Source: UBA7374 sp965660635 (GTDB taxonomy: Bacteria; Verrucomicrobiota; Verrucomicrobiia; Opitutales; Coraliomargaritaceae). From it: 16,351 nucleotides of DNA. Both the position numbers and the translations under genes were made by a program. The notes under the pieces were generated by a model. It did no database searches. It saw nothing but the letters and a program-made list of their open reading frames with translations, and had not been told where the DNA came from. Below, one piece after another: positions 1-7,820 of this stretch. The stretch spans positions 1-16,351 of the forward strand of contig CBFIAS010000041.1 of NCBI GenBank assembly GCA_965660635.1, read 5' to 3'. How positions within the stretch are numbered: the stretch's first letter is position 1; each line of letters opens with the position of its first letter.

Positions 1-38
1 AGGCGGGGGTCGAGATCTGCCAGGGTGATTTCTTTCAT
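1..38 (-). CDS. Possible start of a gene running off the left edge (partial)
   Basis: An ATG on the minus strand at 38 opens a frame that stays free of stops to the window edge; it reads MKEITLADLDPR, only 12 codons. It lies 48 bases downstream of the glmM stop on the same strand, so it would continue the trpD-glmM transcription unit. No clear Shine-Dalgarno is seen in front of it. Twelve codons are too few to identify a family and the open frame could be chance. Confidence 0.35.
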   Translation of the reverse strand, partial: MKEITLADLDPR

Positions 39-86
39 GATCGGAGTGAATAAGTATGCAAACTAAGCGAACGAGGGGAGCACCGG

Positions 87-1436
87 TCAATCATCAATTA
101 CCGGCAAATCAGTCTTTGCCGCGTGAAGGATGTCTTGGATGACGTCCGAGACCTGCCCCGGATCCCTCCCCTCGGCCAGCACCCGCAACTTCGGCTCGGT
201 CCCGGAGTAGCGCACCAGCACCCGACCGTCCTCCCCGAACCGGTGCCCGGCTTGATCCATCGCGGCCTTCAGGACAGGCAAACTTTCCAGTGGCAACTTT
301 TCCGAAACGCGCAGATTCGCCGTCTCCTGGGGGAACAGCTCAATCCGTTGGCGCAGTTCCGAAAGTGGCCTGCCGGAATGCAGCATCAACTCAATCAACT
401 TGGCCGCCGCGAGCAGGCCATCCCCGGTGGTCGCGTGGTCAGAAAAAATAATGTGCCCGGAGGATTCACCACCGATATTGGCACCGCTCTCCCGCATCAT
501 CCGGGCCACATTCCGGTCACCCACCGCGGCACGAAGAACCGAGCCCCCGGCGCGCTTCACCGCGTGGTCGAGCCCGAGATTGCTTTGCACCGTAGCGACC
601 AGCGTGTTCGCCGCCAATGTGCCGCTCTCCAGGGCGTGCAAAGCGAAGAGGCCGAGAAGAATGTCACCATCGACAACCGCACCCTGCTCGTCGCAAACTA
701 CAATGCGGTCGCCATCCCCGTCATGAGCGATGCCCAACTGCGCGCCATGGCTGCGCACGGCCTCGCCCAGCAAACCGGGATGCTCGCTGCCCACTCCAGC
801 ATTGATGTTCCGGCCATCAGGCTGGTCGCCCAGAGCAATGACCTCCGCGCCCCAGCCGCGAAACACTTCGGGCGTCGTCGCGGCCGTCGCACCGTTGGCC
901 AGGTCGAGCACAACCTTCCAGCCGGAGAGGCAATCTCGATCGAGCCGGGCAAGCAGATCATTCATGTAACGAGACGCGCCATCCGACGGATTCGCCTTTG
1001 CGGATGGGCGTTCCGCAGGCACTGCCACGGAATCGATCCGGCTCTCCAAAAGCGCCTCCTCCTGATCACTGAGCTTGCAACCCTGTGCGTCGAACAACTT
1101 GTAGCCGTTGTCCGAAGCCGGATTGTGCGAAGCAGTCACCGCGATGCCGACATCGGCCCCGTGCTCCAGCAGCATCCTGGCCACAGCAGGGGTCGGCACG
1201 ACTCCGAGATCGTGCACATGCACGCCGCGGGAGTTCAGCCCCTGGACGATCGCCTCAACCAAAACCGGTCCACTCTGCCGGGTATCCCGGCCAATTACCG
1301 CTTCAATCGGCACATCGGGCCTAGTCTCCTTTAACTGCCCGGCCACAGCTGCGCCAAAGCGAAAGGCGAATTCCGGATTGATGCAAGGATCTCCTAAAGT
1401 CCCGCGGATGCCGTCCGTTCCAAAATACTTGCCCAT
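87..1436 (-). CDS. glmM: Phosphoglucosamine mutase GlmM
   Basis: GlmM interconverts glucosamine-6-phosphate and glucosamine-1-phosphate in the cytoplasm, on the way to UDP-GlcNAc for peptidoglycan and LPS. The 449-aa product has the usual family length and all four alpha-D-phosphohexomutase landmarks in order: the KYFGTDGIRG N-terminus, the catalytic phosphoserine loop TASHNPASDNGYK (Ser near residue 103), the metal-binding DGDGD loop near 239-243, the sugar-binding GGESSGH near 323-329, and the C-terminal phosphate-binding RYSGTEPKLRV near 410-420. The start is supported by an AAGGAG about 8 bases upstream, on the minus strand at 1445-1450. It starts 12 bases after the trpD stop, so the two are probably cotranscribed and glmM's ribosome site overlaps the trpD stop codon. 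GlmM rather than a general phosphomannomutase is favoured by the length, the start and the GGESSGH motif. Confidence 0.97.
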   Translation of the reverse strand: MGKYFGTDGIRGTLGDPCINPEFAFRFGAAVAGQLKETRPDVPIEAVIGRDTRQSGPVLVEAIVQGLNSRGVHVHDLGVVPTPAVARMLLEHGADVGIAVTASHNPASDNGYKLFDAQGCKLSDQEEALLESRIDSVAVPAERPSAKANPSDGASRYMNDLLARLDRDCLSGWKVVLDLANGATAATTPEVFRGWGAEVIALGDQPDGRNINAGVGSEHPGLLGEAVRSHGAQLGIAHDGDGDRIVVCDEQGAVVDGDILLGLFALHALESGTLAANTLVATVQSNLGLDHAVKRAGGSVLRAAVGDRNVARMMRESGANIGGESSGHIIFSDHATTGDGLLAAAKLIELMLHSGRPLSELRQRIELFPQETANLRVSEKLPLESLPVLKAAMDQAGHRFGEDGRVLVRYSGTEPKLRVLAEGRDPGQVSDVIQDILHAAKTDLPVIDD

Positions 1437-1443
1437 GAAAGAA

Positions 1444-1450
1444 TCTCCTT
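1444..1450 (-). promoter_or_regulatory. Ribosome binding site of glmM overlapping the trpD stop
   Basis: On the minus strand the bases read AAGGAGA, 7 bases before the glmM ATG. They overlap the TAA stop of trpD (1449-1451), so ribosomes finishing trpD sit on the glmM initiation site. This is one of the few strong Shine-Dalgarno sequences in the window. Confidence 0.7.
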
Positions 1451-2510
1451 ACTTGTCGATCGACTGGTAAAAGCTGCGGACGTTGTCCAGCCACTGGGCA
1501 ACCCGCCCGCTGCGCAAGGTATCCTCCGCCCGGGAGACACCCTCCTGCAGCGAGGACTCGCCTCCGGCAATCCAAAGGGCCGCTCCGGCATTAAGCAAAA
1601 CCGTGTCACGCAGGCCCGCCGGCACGCTATCCGCATCATTTGAAACGAGCCGATGCAAAAGCGCCAGATTGGTCGCCGCATCGCCGCCCGCCAGATCACT
1701 GAATTCACAAGACGGCAGCCCGGCGCTGGCAGCCGAAATCTCACCGCGCACTTTCCCGAGGGCGCCGAATCCCGCTACCTGGTTGCTTCCCGCACAGCTC
1801 AATTCGTCCAGAGCCTGCCCGGGCACCGGAGTTCCATGCACCACCAGTCCGCTCTTCAAGCCCAGACAGCCAAGCGCCCCGGCCAAAGGCTCGACCCACT
1901 CGCTGGAATACACGCCCATCAGTTGGCAAGCCGGCCGCCCCGGATTGATCAAAGGGCCAAGCAAATTGAAAATCGTCCTGCGGCCCTCCGCCGCCAGCGC
2001 CTTGCGCACCGGCATGATCTCCTTGAAAGCCGGATGAAACGCCGGAGCAAAGAAGAAGCAGAAGTTCAACTCGCGGAGCGATTCGCGCAGGACCCCGTGC
2101 GAAGCGTCAAGCTGTATGCCAACCGCCTCCAGGATGTCAGCACTGCCGCACTTCGAAGTGATCGAACGGTTGCCATGCTTGAGCACAGGCACTCCAGAGG
2201 CGGCAACGACAAACGATACCGCAGTGGAAATGTTGAACGTGCCCGCGCCGTCACCCCCGGTCCCCACAATGTCGATGGCCTGCCCGGCCCATTCCTCCAC
2301 TCCAGGATCCACCGCCCGCTCGCGGAAAGCCGTTGCGAACGCGGCAACCTCCGTATCCGTCTCTCCCTTGCCCGCCAGCGCAAGGAGAAAGCGTTTCTTT
2401 AAATCGGCATCAACTTCCGCACGCGTCAGCCCGTCCGCCCAAAAAGCAACCTCCTCCGCGCTCAAATCCGCGCCCGCTTCAAGTTTTTCGATGATGACCG
2501 TAAATTCCAT
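1449..2510 (-). CDS. trpD: Anthranilate phosphoribosyltransferase TrpD
   Basis: TrpD transfers the phosphoribosyl group of PRPP to anthranilate, the second step of tryptophan branch synthesis, in the cytoplasm. The 353-aa product shows the PRPP/metal loop GTGGDG at residues 83-88, FNIST just after it, the hallmark KHGNRSITSKCGSADILEA from 111, and the NLLGPLINP signature near 182-190. The frame stays open upstream to a GTG at 2573, but the ATG at 2510 gives the normal family N-terminus (MEFTVIIEKLEAG) and length, so it is preferred; no strong Shine-Dalgarno marks either. No other trp gene is in the window: trpD is paired with glmM instead, which suggests dispersed trp genes in this genome. 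No leader peptide rich in Trp codons or trp attenuator is apparent in the 129 bases before it. Confidence 0.95.
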   Translation of the reverse strand: MEFTVIIEKLEAGADLSAEEVAFWADGLTRAEVDADLKKRFLLALAGKGETDTEVAAFATAFRERAVDPGVEEWAGQAIDIVGTGGDGAGTFNISTAVSFVVAASGVPVLKHGNRSITSKCGSADILEAVGIQLDASHGVLRESLRELNFCFFFAPAFHPAFKEIMPVRKALAAEGRRTIFNLLGPLINPGRPACQLMGVYSSEWVEPLAGALGCLGLKSGLVVHGTPVPGQALDELSCAGSNQVAGFGALGKVRGEISAASAGLPSCEFSDLAGGDAATNLALLHRLVSNDADSVPAGLRDTVLLNAGAALWIAGGESSLQEGVSRAEDTLRSGRVAQWLDNVRSFYQSIDK

Positions 2511-2639
2511 GACAAGCGAAAGGTTCAACCAACACGCATGCTTGGCATCGACAAGGAAAAAACCAGACGCCACGGAGATTTATCCCGCCATCGCTTTTCC
2601 CCTTTCCATCCGCCCGGCGAACCGTAATTACTGCTGGAC

Positions 2640-3626
2640 ATGATCCGTCTGCTCTCATTGCTCGCACTCTTTGCCACCGGCTTTTCTTGGGCACAGGATG
2701 CGCCCCAGGACGCCCAATCACTCAGCTACTACGACGCCCTGGCCCTCGGGCTGGTCGAGGGAGTCACCGAATACCTGCCGGTTTCCTCTACCGGTCACCT
2801 CATCCTGACCAACGCTGCGCTCGGCCTCAACGGCGACGCCCCCGTGCTCGACCGCTCCGGCGAGGTTCTCATGGTCGATGGAAAAGACGGCGCACCGCAG
2901 CGGCCCTACACCATCGGCGAAGCCGCCTTTGCCTACATCATTGTGATTCAGGCCGGCGCCATTGCCGCTGTCCTGCTCCTCTACCGCGCCAGCGTCATCG
3001 AGATCATCAAGGGATGCCTCGGCGCCTCCCCGAAGGGCCGCAAGCTCGCCGTCAACCTGGCCGTCGCCTTTCTTCCTGCAGCCGTCCTCGGCCTGCTCCT
3101 CGACGACTGGATCGAGGAACTGCTCGGCGAAAACGTCATGGCCGTCGCTGCCGCCCTCATCGCCGGAGCATTCGTCATGCTTTTCGTGGAACACCGGCGC
3201 AAGCAATCCGCCAAACAGGACGCGCCGGTAGCGCGCCTCGCCTCCCTCGAGGAACTGCCCCCGAAAAAAGCCTTCCTCATCGGCTGTTGCCAGTGCGCCG
3301 CCCTCTGGCCCGGAACCAGCCGCTCCATGGCCACGATCGTGGGCGGGTACATCGCAGGCTTATCCCCGGCACATTCCGCCGAATTCAGTTTCCTGCTCGG
3401 GTTGATCACCCTCGGAGCCGCGTCAGGCTATACCCTGCTCAAGGACGGGCCGGAAATGCTCCAGGCCCTCCCGGCAGGCCCGGTCCTGGCCGGTTGCCTC
3501 GTTGCCTTCATCTCTGCCGCGGTCGCCGTCAAGTGGCTGGTCACCTACCTCAGCCGGCACGGCCTCGCGCTCTTCGCCTGGTACCGGCTGCTCCTCGCCG
3601 CCATCATCCTTTTACAGATGGCTTGA
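2640..3626 (+). CDS. uppP: Undecaprenyl-diphosphatase UppP (BacA)
   Basis: UppP dephosphorylates undecaprenyl diphosphate at the membrane, recycling the lipid carrier for peptidoglycan and surface polysaccharides; extra copies are known to give bacitracin resistance. The 328-aa product carries the two family signatures: EGVTEYLPVSSTGHLIL at 40-56, with its two acidic residues and the active-site His, and PGTSRSMATIVGG at 224-236 with the catalytic Ser/Arg. Multiple hydrophobic helices follow the family pattern. It is longer than the roughly 270-aa E. coli protein because of a signal-peptide-like leader (about 1-19, ending SWAQ) and a polar insert at about 63-90 between the first motif and the next helix. 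No Shine-Dalgarno is evident. It diverges from trpD and is followed 34 bases later by elbB in the same direction. Confidence 0.95.
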   Translation: MIRLLSLLALFATGFSWAQDAPQDAQSLSYYDALALGLVEGVTEYLPVSSTGHLILTNAALGLNGDAPVLDRSGEVLMVDGKDGAPQRPYTIGEAAFAYIIVIQAGAIAAVLLLYRASVIEIIKGCLGASPKGRKLAVNLAVAFLPAAVLGLLLDDWIEELLGENVMAVAAALIAGAFVMLFVEHRRKQSAKQDAPVARLASLEELPPKKAFLIGCCQCAALWPGTSRSMATIVGGYIAGLSPAHSAEFSFLLGLITLGAASGYTLLKDGPEMLQALPAGPVLAGCLVAFISAAVAVKWLVTYLSRHGLALFAWYRLLLAAIILLQMA

Positions 3627-3660
3627 GCAACTAGTATTGACAAAAGCGCACCAAGGATGA

Positions 3661-4329
3661 ATGAAAGTAGCCATGAAAAATGTCGCAATTATCCTATCCG
3701 GCTGCGGAGTCTATGATGGATCTGAAATCCACGAAACGGTACTAACCCAGCTCGCCCTTGCCCGCCACGGGGCAAATGTCACCTGCGCAGCCCCCAAGAT
3801 CAAGCAGGCGCATGTCTTCGACCACCTCGCCGGCGAAGTGTCCGAAGGCGAGACCCGCAACGTCCTGACCGAGGCAGCACGCCTGGCCCGCGGAGAGATC
3901 ATCAACGTCAGCGAACTCGACGTGAACGCACAGGACGCGGTCATCTTCCCCGGAGGCTTCGGGGCCGCCAAGAACCTCTGCAACTTAGCCTTCGAGGGTG
4001 CCAGCTATTCCGTCGAGCCAGCAGTCGAAGCCCTCGTCAAGCAGGCGCATGCCGCAGGCAAGGCAATCGGCTTCATCTGCATATCGCCAGCAGTCGCCGC
4101 CGCCGTGCTCGGAGCAGAGCAGGTCGAGATCACCATCGGCAACGACCTTGAAACCGCCGGAGCGCTCCAAAGCAAGGGGGCCCACCATATTAATTGCCCG
4201 GCAGACGACATCGTCGTCGATCCAGTCCGCCGTGTGGTCTCCACCCCCGCCTTCATGCTCGCCAAGAACCTGCTCGAAGTCGAGGCCGGTATCAACAAGC
4301 TGGTAGCCAAGGTCCTCGAAATGGCCTAG
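3661..4329 (+). CDS. elbB: ElbB-type DJ-1/PfpI family protein (isoprenoid biosynthesis glyoxalase)
   Basis: ElbB proteins belong to the DJ-1/PfpI superfamily; the E. coli member affects isoprenoid output and has weak glyoxalase activity, but its physiological reaction is not firmly established. The 222-aa product matches the family along its length: ILSGCGVYDGSEIHE near 10-25, ETRNVLTEAARLARGEI near 64-80, FPGGFGAAKNL near 96-106, the nucleophile elbow GFICISPA with Cys at about 140, and CPADDIVVD followed by TPAFML near the C-terminus. Two ATGs compete: 3661, with AAGGA only three bases before it, and 3673, which matches the usual family start (MKNVAIILSG) with AAGGA 15 bases away. It lies 34 bases after uppP on the same strand, so cotranscription with that undecaprenyl-carrier gene is likely. 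Confidence 0.93.
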   Translation: MKVAMKNVAIILSGCGVYDGSEIHETVLTQLALARHGANVTCAAPKIKQAHVFDHLAGEVSEGETRNVLTEAARLARGEIINVSELDVNAQDAVIFPGGFGAAKNLCNLAFEGASYSVEPAVEALVKQAHAAGKAIGFICISPAVAAAVLGAEQVEITIGNDLETAGALQSKGAHHINCPADDIVVDPVRRVVSTPAFMLAKNLLEVEAGINKLVAKVLEMA

Positions 4330-4438
4330 CCCGCCAAAGGCAATCCAGCCAAAACAGAATGCTTGACGTAACCCGAAAAGACATTTTGCTGATCCGCTTT
4401 TTCACTGATCCAACCCGAATTTCCCAGGAGCAACTCTC

Positions 4439-4618
4439 ATGGCACAGCCCAAGCGCAAACAATCCAAGCAACGCAGCCGCAAACGCCGCGGCGCGGTTCG
4501 TTTTGAACTCCCCCAACTGGCCACCGACCCGCAAGACGGCACGGTCTTCCGTCCGCACCGGGTCAACCCGGCCAACGGAATGTACCGCGGTCGCCAAGTG
4601 CTCAACGTCGAGATCTAG
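4439..4618 (+). CDS. rpmF: 50S ribosomal protein L32
   Basis: L32 is a small protein of the large ribosomal subunit. The frame encodes 59 aa beginning MAQPKRKQSKQRSRKRRG, the basic N-terminus typical of L32, and ends GMYRGRQVLNVEI, matching the family's GYYRGRKV-type C-terminus. There is no Cys, so this is a zinc-free variant. AGGAG lies 8 bases before the ATG (4426-4430), a good ribosome site. rpmF immediately precedes plsX and fabH, the classic bacterial rpmF-plsX-fabH order linking ribosome synthesis to fatty-acid synthesis. The upstream DUF177 gene (yceD) often found before rpmF is absent; elbB is there instead, 109 bases away. Confidence 0.95.
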   Translation: MAQPKRKQSKQRSRKRRGAVRFELPQLATDPQDGTVFRPHRVNPANGMYRGRQVLNVEI

Positions 4619-4681
4619 CCGCTCGAAAATACCGCTGCGTATCAGTCGGTACCCTGCAAACCTGAAAACCCGGCCAGAGCC

Positions 4682-5728
4682 ATGCAACCTAGCCCGGTCA
4701 ACTGCACAATAGCGGTTGATACCATGGGCAGCGACAAAGGCCCGACCGAATTCATCCGCGGCCTCCTCTACGCCGTCGAGGAACTGGAACTCGATTGCCG
4801 GTTTATCCTCGTCGGCAAACAGCGCTTGCTCCAGCGCTTGCTCCAGGTACGTCCCCTGAAAACCGGAACTGCCTCGGTGGAAATCCACGACGCCAGCGAA
4901 GTCATCGGCATGGATGAAAAGCCGATACAAGCACTCAAAAGCAAAAAAAACGCATCCATGCCGCAAGCCATCGAGCTTCTCCGCGAGGGAAGCGCGGACG
5001 CTGTAGTCAGTTGCGGCAACACCGGTGCGCTAATGGCCGGAGGCACCCTCCGCCTGCGGCCCCTTGAGGGCATTGAGCGCCCCGCCCTGGCCACCATCAT
5101 CCCGACCCGGAAGAAACCCAGCGTCTTGATCGACGTGGGTGCCAACCCCGAGTCCACACCCCGGCATCTGGCGCACAACGCCGTACTCGGCAGCAACTAC
5201 GCCTCTGCCGCGCTTGGCCTGGAAAAACCAAGAGTCGGGCTGCTCACCATCGGCACGGAAGACGGCAAAGGAACCAGCCGGATCAACGACACCCACCAAC
5301 TGCTCAAGCAAATCGACGGCATCATCCACTACACCGGGCTCATCGAAGGCTTCCAGGTCTTCGACGGAGCCGTCGATGTCATTGTCTGCGACGGCTTCCT
5401 CGGCAACATCCTGCTCAAGTCCAGCGAGGCGCTCTTCTCCTTCATCGGCTCCACCATAAAGGAGGAACTCGTGCGCAACCCCAAGAGGATGATCGGCGCC
5501 GCCCTCTCCAAATCCGCCTTCCGCGACATGCGCACCCGGCTCAGCCCTGACCAGCACGCCGGTGCCCCCCTGCTCGGCATCAAAGGCAACATACTCAAGT
5601 CGCACGGATCCTCCAACTACATCGCCATTGCCAACGCCCTGCGCATCGCACGAGAACTCGTTGCCCACGACATGATCGACACGATCCGCGGCGATATCGC
5701 CAGCGCCAACCTGCGCATCGAAAATTAA
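4682..5728 (+). CDS. plsX: Phosphate acyltransferase PlsX
   Basis: PlsX converts acyl-ACP to acyl-phosphate, the acyl donor for PlsY in the first step of phospholipid synthesis, as a peripheral membrane enzyme. The 348-aa product has the family's N-terminal AVDTMGSDKGP at 11-21, SCGNTGALMAGG near 110-121, LIDVGAN near 149-155, GLLTIGTEDGKG near 186-197, and a C-terminal half with the DGFLGNILLKSSE and HGSSNYIAIANAL motifs. The start at 4682 fits the family N-terminus; no clear Shine-Dalgarno is visible. It follows rpmF by 63 bases and precedes fabH. A perfect 12-bp duplication at 4820-4843 encodes repeated QRLL within the first 60 residues. Confidence 0.96.
   Translation: MQPSPVNCTIAVDTMGSDKGPTEFIRGLLYAVEELELDCRFILVGKQRLLQRLLQVRPLKTGTASVEIHDASEVIGMDEKPIQALKSKKNASMPQAIELLREGSADAVVSCGNTGALMAGGTLRLRPLEGIERPALATIIPTRKKPSVLIDVGANPESTPRHLAHNAVLGSNYASAALGLEKPRVGLLTIGTEDGKGTSRINDTHQLLKQIDGIIHYTGLIEGFQVFDGAVDVIVCDGFLGNILLKSSEALFSFIGSTIKEELVRNPKRMIGAALSKSAFRDMRTRLSPDQHAGAPLLGIKGNILKSHGSSNYIAIANALRIARELVAHDMIDTIRGDIASANLRIEN
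4820..4846 (+). repeat. 12-bp tandem duplication inside plsX
   Basis: The unit CAGCGCTTGCTC occurs twice in a row and starts a third time (CAG), keeping the reading frame and giving QRLLQRLLQ in PlsX. It is an in-frame micro-duplication, with no evidence of a regulatory role. Confidence 0.85.
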
Positions 5729-5783
5729 TGGCTTGAGCCACAGGAGGGATTCGCCAGCTTCCGCATCTACACAAGCTACCGAT

Positions 5784-6782
5784 ATGTCGAATTCACACCG
5801 ATCCGCGGTCATTCTCGGAACCGGCTCCTACGCACCGGAAAAAACCGTCACCAACGACGACTTCGCCAAGTCGCTCGATACTTCAGACGAGTGGATCCGC
5901 ACCCGCACCGGAATACGCCAGCGACGGTTCGCCGCACCCGGCGAAAACACTTCCGACATGGCCTGCAAAGCCGCAGAAAATGCCATCGAAGCCGCCGGAA
6001 TCAATCCGCAGGAAATCGACCTGGTCGTCGTCGCTACGATGACGCCGGACATGCCCTTCCCCTCCACCGCCTGCCTCCTGCAAAGCAAACTCGGCCTCGC
6101 CAACGTCACCGCCTTCGACCTGCAAGCCGCCTGCTCCGGATTTGTTTACGGGCTCAACATGGTCGCCGGACTGCTGCTCTCCGGCCGCTATAAGAAAGCC
6201 CTCCTCGTCGGCGCGGAAAAAATGAGCAGTGTGCTCGACTTCGAGGACCGCTCCACCTGTGTGCTTTTCGGCGACGGTGCCGGCGCCGCCGTGATCGGAG
6301 TCAGCGAAATTCCCGGCCAAGGCTTCATCACTGGCCTGGAAGGCGCAGACGGATCCGAGCCCGCACTCCTCCAGCAACCCGCCGGCGGATCGGCCATCCC
6401 GCCGACTCACGAATCCCTCGACCTGCGGCAGCACTTCCTCAAGATGAACGGCAAGGAAATCTTCAAGCTGGCCGTCCGGGTCATGGGCAACGCCTGCACC
6501 GAAACACTCCAGCAGGCCGGGCTTGCCACCGAAGACATCGACCTCGTCATCCCCCACCAGGCCAACATGCGGATCATCGAAAGCCTGCAAAAGCGCCTCG
6601 AAATCGACCCGGCCAAGTTCCACAACAACCTCCACCTCTACGGCAACACATCCGCTGCCTCCGTGCCCATCGCGCTCGACGAAGCCCTGCGGGCGGGACG
6701 CATCCAGCCCGGGCAACACGTCCTGCTGGTCGCTTTCGGAGCCGGCTTGACCTGGGCCTCCACTCTGCTCAAATGGCAATAG
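5784..6782 (+). CDS. fabH: Beta-ketoacyl-ACP synthase III FabH
   Basis: FabH condenses acetyl-CoA (or another short acyl-CoA) with malonyl-ACP to start fatty-acid elongation in the cytoplasm. The 332-aa product shows the thiolase-fold signatures: ILGTGSYAPEK at 10-20, DTSDEWIRTRTGI near 32-44, and the Cys-His-Asn triad at C117 (AACSGF), H258 (IPHQAN) and N288 (YGNTSAAS), with FGAGLTWAS near the C-terminus. The ATG at 5784 is preferred because it gives the family N-terminus; the frame also opens with a TTG at 5733 that would add 17 unrelated residues. A strong AGGAGG at 5742-5747 is too far from this ATG to serve it. The stop overlaps the start of the next gene by 10 bases, indicating translational coupling. 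Confidence 0.95.
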   Translation: MSNSHRSAVILGTGSYAPEKTVTNDDFAKSLDTSDEWIRTRTGIRQRRFAAPGENTSDMACKAAENAIEAAGINPQEIDLVVVATMTPDMPFPSTACLLQSKLGLANVTAFDLQAACSGFVYGLNMVAGLLLSGRYKKALLVGAEKMSSVLDFEDRSTCVLFGDGAGAAVIGVSEIPGQGFITGLEGADGSEPALLQQPAGGSAIPPTHESLDLRQHFLKMNGKEIFKLAVRVMGNACTETLQQAGLATEDIDLVIPHQANMRIIESLQKRLEIDPAKFHNNLHLYGNTSAASVPIALDEALRAGRIQPGQHVLLVAFGAGLTWASTLLKWQ

Positions 6783-7816
6783 TCACCATGCGTTGCGCTT
6801 CCATCTTCTCCTTCGCCCTAATCCTCTTGACGGCCTCCACCGCGCACGCGGGCCTGCCCAATCCATTCTCCTGGCTAGGCGGCAAAGATGCCCAGCCCGA
6901 ACTCGAGCCCATCTACGCCGCCTCCCCCGTGGAGGAGCAGAAAGCAACTGCCCTCCTCGACAAAGGCATGGAAAAATACAACCGGGGAAATCTCGGGTCG
7001 GCCAAACGGCTCTTCAAGAAAGCCGCTAAAAAATACCCCGGCACACAAGCAGCCGGGCAGGCCCTCTACATGCGCGGCCGCGTCTTGATGGCCTGCGAGC
7101 GCTGGGTCAAGGCCTTCGAATTCCTCCAGCAGGTAGTCGACGAGCACCCCCGGCACGCCGGTTTCAATGATGTGCTCGCCGCCCAGTTCGAGTGCGCAAC
7201 TGCCCTGATGGAGGGCGCCCGCGGCCGCATCTTCGGCGTCCTGCCCGCCTTCAAGCAACTCCCCGAGGCCATCAGCCAGTTCGAACGGATCGCCGCCAAC
7301 GCTCCCTACGGGCAATACGCCCCGCTCTCGCTCATGAACATCGCCTTCATCGCAGAGGAGCGGAAGGAGTCCGAAATCGCCATCGATGCACTCGACCGGC
7401 TGATCAACAACTACCCGCAAAGCAACCTCGCTCCAGACGCCTACTCCACCCTGGCCGACGTCTACGCCAGCCTCGTCGGCAGCGAGGAATACGACCAGGG
7501 CTCCACCCGCCGGGCCATCAGCTACTACGAGGACTTCCTCGTCCTTTTCCCACAGAGCGAAAATGTCGGCGAAGTCGAGGCCAACCTTCGCAGCATGGAA
7601 AACCTCCTTGCCGGTAGCCGGCTTTCCCTCGGCGATTTCTTCTACCTATACCGCACCAACAACACCGCCGCACTGGTCTTCTACAACGAGGCCATCACAA
7701 TCGCGCCTGACTCCGAAGCCGCAGCACTCGCCCGGGAGCGTATCGCCGACATCGATGCAGGTGTTCGCCCGGCCACCGGCGGCAGGCTCCTCAAGAAACT
7801 CCTCTTCGTCAATTGA
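6773..7816 (+). CDS. BamD-like TPR outer-membrane assembly protein (candidate)
   Basis: The 347-aa product has an N-terminal signal peptide (hydrophobic run about 9-20, likely type I cleavage after STAHA near residue 26) followed by tetratricopeptide-like helical pairs, for example KGMEKYNRGNLGSAKRLFKKA near 64-84 and later ISQFERIAANAPYGQYA. This layout resembles BamD/YfiO, the TPR lipoprotein that helps the BAM complex fold outer-membrane proteins. No lipobox Cys follows the signal, unlike classical BamD, and the protein is about 100 residues longer than E. coli BamD. An alternative start is the ATG at 6788, which also gives a signal peptide. The start overlaps the fabH stop, and lptE follows after 4 bases, so an envelope-assembly role is consistent with context. 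A general periplasmic TPR scaffold is the alternative. Confidence 0.72.
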   Translation: MAIVTMRCASIFSFALILLTASTAHAGLPNPFSWLGGKDAQPELEPIYAASPVEEQKATALLDKGMEKYNRGNLGSAKRLFKKAAKKYPGTQAAGQALYMRGRVLMACERWVKAFEFLQQVVDEHPRHAGFNDVLAAQFECATALMEGARGRIFGVLPAFKQLPEAISQFERIAANAPYGQYAPLSLMNIAFIAEERKESEIAIDALDRLINNYPQSNLAPDAYSTLADVYASLVGSEEYDQGSTRRAISYYEDFLVLFPQSENVGEVEANLRSMENLLAGSRLSLGDFFYLYRTNNTAALVFYNEAITIAPDSEAAALARERIADIDAGVRPATGGRLLKKLLFVN

Positions 7817-7820
7817 TCCC

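Noticed and set aside
123..1334. Long open frame of 403 codons on the plus strand
   Set aside because: It lies exactly antisense to glmM, gives no recognisable protein and is a by-product of GC-rich codon use. Similar frames mirror trpD, uppP, plsX, fabH and tkt.
2511..2639. CCAA...TTGG around GCATGC as an operator for trpD
   Set aside because: The half sites are not symmetric about the GCATGC centre and do not resemble a known trp operator.
3637..3665. TTGACA before elbB as a -35 box
   Set aside because: No acceptable -10 box lies 16-18 bases downstream, and transcription would begin inside the gene. elbB is more simply cotranscribed with uppP.
4363..4391. TTGACG upstream of rpmF as a promoter
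   Set aside because: The -35 match is good, but the sequence 17 bases on (TTGCTG) is a poor -10 box. A promoter here is likely but cannot be placed.
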